Below, one piece after another: positions 6,244 to 9,186 of a stretch of 9,186 nt of DNA. The notes beneath the pieces were generated by a model. That model was given only the letters and a program-made list of their open reading frames with translations. It searched no databases and was not told the DNA's origin. A program made the position numbers and the translations under genes. Each line of letters starts with the position of its first letter. Positions within the stretch are counted from its first letter, which is position 1. The stretch is from Prevotellaceae bacterium UBA1726 (GTDB lineage: Bacteria; Bacteroidota; Bacteroidia; Bacteroidales; Bacteroidaceae), in assembly GCA_002316005.1 (NCBI GenBank), contig DCIM01000053.1:1-9186 (forward strand), written 5' to 3'.

Positions 6244-6930
6244 TTATCCTAACATCCTTTCGGCCAAAGCAAGGTCTTCCGGATAAGTGATTTTTATATT
6301 TGTCGACTCACCTTCAACAACACGGATTGGTGTTTCGGGCAGGTATTTATGCACAAGACTGCAATCGTCCGTAGGGAAGAAAGCAGGATCTTTCAATGCC
6401 AACTCAAAGGCCTTGGCGATTGTTCCTCGGCGGAAACATTGTGGAGTCTGCACATTGCGAAGGAGTCTTCTCTGTGGAATTCGGCTGATGGAACCGTCTT
6501 CCGAGAGTTCAATGATTGTGTCGGTAGTAGGTACTGCCACATCAACAGCATCAAACGACTCAAGGGCCTTTATGCAATCGGTTATCACGCGCTCAGAGAT
6601 GAGTGGGCGAACGCCATCGTGAATCAAGAGGCAATCGTCGTTATCGGTATATGCCTCTATCGCAGCAAGCGAAGAATGATAGCGTTCCTTTCCGCCACAG
6701 AGAACCTTACGGAGTTTCGTGTAACCGTTCTTTGGGGCAAGTTGCTCCATTTCCTCAATGAAATCCTTACGACTGACGAGGGCAATCTCATCAATAAGCG
6801 GATGCCGCTCAAAGGCTTCAATGGTGTGCTCGATAATCATCTTACCAGCCACCTTGAGGAATTGCTTAGGCATGTCAGCACCAAAACGACTGCCCGAACC
6901 TCCTGCGAGTATGATTGCTATATTTTTCAT
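6244..6930 (-). CDS. IspD/TarI-like cytidylyltransferase (second copy, canonical motifs)
   Basis: CTP-dependent cytidylyltransferase of 228 residues, close to the usual IspD/TarI length. All family motifs look intact: GGSGSRFG...PKQ (10-23), GGKERYHS (79-86), HDGVRPL (104-110), TTDTI (135-139), QTPQCF (161-166), TDDCS (187-191) and KITYPEDL (213-220). Family members make CDP-methylerythritol in the MEP isoprenoid pathway or CDP-ribitol for teichoic acid-like polymers. Its position between a flippase and glycan-modifying genes favours the second type of role. The ATG overlaps the flippase stop by four bases. The neighbouring cytidylyltransferase is clearly homologous but differs at several substrate-side positions, so the two probably use different substrates. 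I give no gene symbol because ispD and tarI cannot be separated by sight. Confidence 0.85.
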   Translation of the reverse strand: MKNIAIILAGGSGSRFGADMPKQFLKVAGKMIIEHTIEAFERHPLIDEIALVSRKDFIEEMEQLAPKNGYTKLRKVLCGGKERYHSSLAAIEAYTDNDDCLLIHDGVRPLISERVITDCIKALESFDAVDVAVPTTDTIIELSEDGSISRIPQRRLLRNVQTPQCFRRGTIAKAFELALKDPAFFPTDDCSLVHKYLPETPIRVVEGESTNIKITYPEDLALAERMLG

Positions 6931-8369
6931 TTCTTGAATTTACTTAGTACGAACTGCTCACATTCCTTGAGAATCTGCACACGAGCCACTTTCATCACAG
7001 CATAATAAAGCACTACGGCAAGGACGATACGGCTGAAGAGGAGAAGCCAGAGGTTTGATATTCCCATTGTTAAGAATCCCACCAATGCCATCACGCCTAA
7101 GGCGGCAAGGGCAAACGGAATTATATCCTTGAGGAAAAGTAGTATGTTATATCCGGTCATTCGCCAAACAAAAGCATGCCAAACGAAAAGCCATCCTACA
7201 TTCAGAAGCACATAAGCCACCACCATTGTGCGCAATCCTAACGGATAGATAAGCACCATTGTGAGAATCTGAGCCACTCCAAGGCAGAAGGTACACCAGA
7301 AATAGAGTCCTGATTTACCCTTGGAAATGATGAGATTGCTGAGCAATGTGGAAAGCGGAATTACTGCACCAGAGATACAGAGCAACTGTATCAGTTTGGC
7401 ACTCTCGAGCCATTTCTCTGTGATTGCGAGTACGATAAATTCCTTTGCCACAAGACCGAATCCCAACAGCAATGGGAATGCGATGAAGGCGGTGAAGCGC
7501 ATCATCTTTCTCAAGGCATTCAACTGCCGTCCTCCGTCTGCTCGCAAATCCACAAGTACGGGCTGCGCTACCTGATTGACCATATTCTGCACCAACGAGA
7601 AACACTTGAAATCCCACTGGTAGGCCTGATTATAGACACCCGCCTGCACCTTTCCGAAATAATGTCCGAGCAACACATTCAACACATTATTATTAATAAT
7701 AGTGGTGATTGTCGTAGCAAGAATCTTGCACGAAAAACGGAACATCCGCTTTGCTGGTTCGAAACTGACACCTTGGACGGTTGGGCGCCACTGGCTATAA
7801 TGCCACACGAGCAAGGTGTTGAGCAGGACATATACCAATCCCTGGGTAGCAAGACTCCAATATCCGCAACCCGCGAACGCCATTATTGCACCAACCGTAC
7901 TCGACACCAAAACTGATGCCATAGCGGCTTTTGCCTGTTGCTTTGCCCTCAGATTCTTGAAGAGCCACGCATTCTGAGCCGTTCCCCAAGAGGCGAAGAT
8001 AATGCTCAGGAAGGCATAGCGGCAAAGAGGTACAAGGGCTGGTTCGTTATAGTAGGACGCAATAAACGGAGCGGCAAAGAACAGCAATATGTAAAGCACC
8101 ACTCCGGCAATGATATTAAACCAGAAAACGGAGTTGTAGTCCTTATGCTCGGGCTTTTCCAGATTGGCAAGGGCTGTGGTGAAACCGCTGTTCTGCAAGG
8201 CTGTGGCAACAAGCGAGAAGACTCCAATCATTGCCATCATTCCATAGTCGGCACGATCGAGCAATCGTCCGAGAATGATTCCAAAGACAACACCAATAAT
8301 CTGCTGGACGAGATTGTTCATCCCGCCCCAGAACAGGCCCTTACTTGTCTTTTCTTTTAAAGATTCCAT
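6927..8369 (-). CDS. Wzx-type polysaccharide flippase (MOP superfamily)
   Basis: Inner-membrane protein of 480 residues with about 12-14 hydrophobic helices, predicted to flip undecaprenyl-linked repeat units to the periplasm. The N-terminus (SKGLFWGGMNNLVQQIIGVV, 9-28) and the following GRLLDRADYGMMAMIGVF (34-51) are the recognisable start of the Polysacc_synt/WzxC-TuaB-like group. A matching second half begins near FRFSCKILATTITTIINN. The length is typical for the group. It is the first gene of the five-gene minus-strand operon and overlaps the second IspD copy by four bases. The ATG at 8369 is preceded by an A-rich leader and a perfect 8-bp inverted repeat (8395-8414). The substrate is not predictable, but its operon partners suggest a glycan bearing a CDP-derived polyol or sugar phosphate. 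Confidence 0.9.
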   Translation of the reverse strand: MESLKEKTSKGLFWGGMNNLVQQIIGVVFGIILGRLLDRADYGMMAMIGVFSLVATALQNSGFTTALANLEKPEHKDYNSVFWFNIIAGVVLYILLFFAAPFIASYYNEPALVPLCRYAFLSIIFASWGTAQNAWLFKNLRAKQQAKAAMASVLVSSTVGAIMAFAGCGYWSLATQGLVYVLLNTLLVWHYSQWRPTVQGVSFEPAKRMFRFSCKILATTITTIINNNVLNVLLGHYFGKVQAGVYNQAYQWDFKCFSLVQNMVNQVAQPVLVDLRADGGRQLNALRKMMRFTAFIAFPLLLGFGLVAKEFIVLAITEKWLESAKLIQLLCISGAVIPLSTLLSNLIISKGKSGLYFWCTFCLGVAQILTMVLIYPLGLRTMVVAYVLLNVGWLFVWHAFVWRMTGYNILLFLKDIIPFALAALGVMALVGFLTMGISNLWLLLFSRIVLAVVLYYAVMKVARVQILKECEQFVLSKFKK

Positions 8370-8394
8370 CTTTATTCGCTTGCCTTTATAACGC

Positions 8395-8414
8395 GCAATT
8401 TGATAACAAATTGC
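8395..8414 (-). promoter_or_regulatory. Perfect inverted repeat in the flippase operon leader
   Basis: GCAATTTG (8395-8402) and CAAATTGC (8407-8414) are perfect 8-bp arms around ATAA. On the minus strand this lies just downstream of the -7-like box 8425-8432 and about 25 bases before the flippase ATG. It could be an operator for a dimeric regulator or a 5'-end RNA hairpin that stabilises the transcript or affects translation. Nothing in the window identifies a cognate regulator. Confidence 0.4.
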
Positions 8415-8424
8415 ATTCCGTCTG

Positions 8425-8432
8425 CAAATATA
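8425..8432 (-). promoter_or_regulatory. Putative -7 box for the flippase-cytidylyltransferase-SDR-licD operon
   Basis: The minus-strand reading is TATATTTG, a full match to TAnnTTTG. A transcription start near 8418-8421 would give a leader of about 50 bases containing the inverted repeat 8395-8414. A convincing -33 TTTG at the expected distance is not seen, so this rests on the -7 match and its location upstream of the operon. Confidence 0.45.
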
Positions 8433-8475
8433 GTAAAAAATTCACGGATTATACCATTCTATTCGTTTTTTTAAT

Positions 8476-8483
8476 TATCTTTG
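8476..8483 (+). promoter_or_regulatory. Putative -7 box for the GT-B glycosyltransferase, very close to the ATG
   Basis: TATCTTTG matches TAnnTTTG and ends only five bases before the ATG at 8489. If it is used, transcription would begin at or within a base or two of the start codon, giving a leaderless or nearly leaderless mRNA. No well-placed -33 element and no ribosome-binding site are visible. Confidence 0.45.
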
Positions 8484-8488
8484 CAGTC

Positions 8489-9186
8489 ATGAAAGTGTAT
8501 TTCTACCATACTCAGGACATACAGATGATTCTCCAGCGACTGGAAAAGGGTGAGTTTCCGCCTCATTTCCTTTATGGAGCAACAAAACTGAAGGACCACG
8601 GCATAGATGTAGTGTGGCATAAGTCGCGTCTGGGACTGCCTCGCTGGCGAATGATGCTGCGGAATGCTTGGCAGATTCTTTCCTGCCGTGAGCATTTTGA
8701 TGCCGTATATGCTACTCACTATCGTGGAATAGAACTGATTGTTCTGCTTCGTGCGTTGGGACTTTTCCGCAAGCCGATTGTCATCTGGCATCATCAACCA
8801 ATCATCACTCCTAAGGCTTCATGGCGTGAGTGGTTAGGTAGGTTGTTCTACAGAGGTTTCGACCACATGTTCTTCTTCTCGCAGAATCTGATTGATACCT
8901 CCCTCAAATCGAAGAAGGCCCGCCCTGAACGCATGCACTTAGGCCATTGGGGTATGGATCCAGCCCCCCTCCAACTCCCCCGAGGGGGAGAGATGGAAAA
9001 TGCATCTCAACAGGGCAATTCAACAGAGGCCTCCCCTCGGGGAGGTTTGGTGGGGGCTTTCATCTCCTCCGGCAAGGAGATGCGCGATATGCCTACTCTG
9101 ATAAAAGCCTTCAACAAGACTAGTGCTCCGCTGGATATCTACATAAACAAGCAGAATGGCGATATTCATTATGACAGTATTTTCGA
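8489..9186 (+). CDS. GT-B glycosyltransferase (GT4-like), incomplete at window end
   Basis: The frame starts at ATG 8489 and stays open to the last base (232 complete codons), so the C-terminus is missing. MKVYFYHTQD is a natural first strand of a GT-B fold. ATKLKDHGIDVVWHK (31-45), FDAVYATHYRGIELIVLLRA (70-89) and PIVIWHHQP (96-104) form the N-terminal Rossmann domain, and HMFFFSQNLID (126-136) is the bridge toward the C-terminal domain. SSGKEMRDMPTLIKAFNK (193-210) is the usual opening of the donor-binding domain. Between these, residues about 158-190 are encoded by a GC-rich palindromic repeat (8962-9058). They are low in hydrophobic core character and rich in Gly, Pro, Ser, Gln and Asn, and look like an in-frame insertion. 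Because the donor-domain motif follows in the same frame, the gene may still be functional. The sugar specificity is unknown. Confidence 0.82.
   Translation, partial: MKVYFYHTQDIQMILQRLEKGEFPPHFLYGATKLKDHGIDVVWHKSRLGLPRWRMMLRNAWQILSCREHFDAVYATHYRGIELIVLLRALGLFRKPIVIWHHQPIITPKASWREWLGRLFYRGFDHMFFFSQNLIDTSLKSKKARPERMHLGHWGMDPAPLQLPRGGEMENASQQGNSTEASPRGGLVGAFISSGKEMRDMPTLIKAFNKTSAPLDIYINKQNGDIHYDSIF
8962..9058. repeat. GC-rich composite palindromic repeat inserted in a coding region
   Basis: A 97-bp element with inverted ends AGCCCCC (8962-8968) and GGGGGCT (9052-9058). Next to each end is its own perfect hairpin: CTCCCCC-GA-GGGGGAG (8975-8990) and CCTCCCC-TC-GGGGAGG (9030-9045). The two halves are imperfect inverse complements of each other, separated by about 39 bases of ordinary composition. 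The design matches the GC-rich repeats dispersed in Bacteroidales genomes as I recall them, usually between genes. Here it lies inside a glycosyltransferase and leaves the frame open. No transposase is present, so any movement would need factors in trans. Confidence 0.65.

Noticed and set aside
5511..6930. Reading the two IspD homologues simply as housekeeping isoprenoid (MEP pathway) genes
   Set aside because: They are tandem, sit inside a flippase-SDR-LicD operon, and one lacks several substrate-side motifs. A housekeeping role for the canonical copy cannot be fully excluded.
6349..7005. A 218-codon plus-strand open frame
   Set aside because: It is antisense to the canonical cytidylyltransferase and the end of the flippase; no family features or start signals.
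8471..8797. A 108-codon minus-strand open frame
   Set aside because: It is antisense to the start of the GT-B glycosyltransferase and crosses its promoter box; the plus-strand frame has clear GT-B features.
8962..9058. Inactivation of the glycosyltransferase by the repeat (pseudogene)
   Set aside because: There is no stop or frameshift: the donor-domain motif continues in the same frame and the frame is open to the window end.
8962..9058. CRISPR-like or tandem repeat array
   Set aside because: There is one inverted pair of arms only, with no regularly spaced direct repeats or spacers.

Overview
The window looks like part of a surface-polysaccharide (capsule, O-antigen or exopolysaccharide) biosynthesis locus from a Bacteroidota bacterium, most likely a Prevotella-like member of the Bacteroidales. 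Three things suggest this. Several upstream regions carry boxes matching the Bacteroidota sigma -7 element TAnnTTTG. One membrane protein resembles the Bacteroidales DUF6080 family. GC-rich palindromic repeats of the kind scattered through Prevotella and Bacteroides genomes are present. The genus is inferred, not proven. No tRNA, rRNA, transposase, integrase or CRISPR array is visible.

Layout. Bases 1-100 are non-coding and can fold into a branched structure behind the 3' end of a minus-strand glycosyltransferase (101-1147). A divergent promoter region (1148-1363) separates that gene from a plus-strand pair: a multi-pass DUF6080-like membrane protein (1364-2743) coupled by an ATGA overlap to a family 2 glycosyltransferase (2740-3690). 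This pair runs head-on into a compact five-gene minus-strand operon transcribed from about 8420 down to 3678. In transcription order it encodes a Wzx-type flippase, two different IspD-family cytidylyltransferases, an extended short-chain dehydrogenase/reductase (SDR) and a LicD-family phosphotransferase. The two transcription units overlap by 13 bp at their stop codons. A second divergent promoter region (8370-8488) leads into a plus-strand GT-B glycosyltransferase (8489 to the window end, incomplete).

How the genes may work together. The cytidylyltransferases, SDR and LicD form a plausible route for making a CDP-activated polyol or sugar phosphate and transferring it to a glycan. The closest precedents I recall are CDP-ribitol synthesis (TarI/TarJ, Bcs1/Acs1) and the pneumococcal CDP-arabinitol and CDP-mannitol pairs (Abp1/Abp2, Mnp1/Mnp2), where a cytidylyltransferase is paired with an SDR. 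Glycosyltransferases build the repeat unit and the flippase exports it. No Wzy polymerase, initiating glycosyl-phosphate transferase or chain-length regulator can be assigned here; they may lie outside the window.

The points most worth a second look are: the tandem, divergent pair of IspD homologues next to an SDR and LicD; a 97-bp GC-rich palindromic repeat inside the last glycosyltransferase that keeps the reading frame open; a smaller GC-rich palindrome inside the first glycosyltransferase; and a 15-bp palindrome spanning the shared stop codons of the convergent genes.
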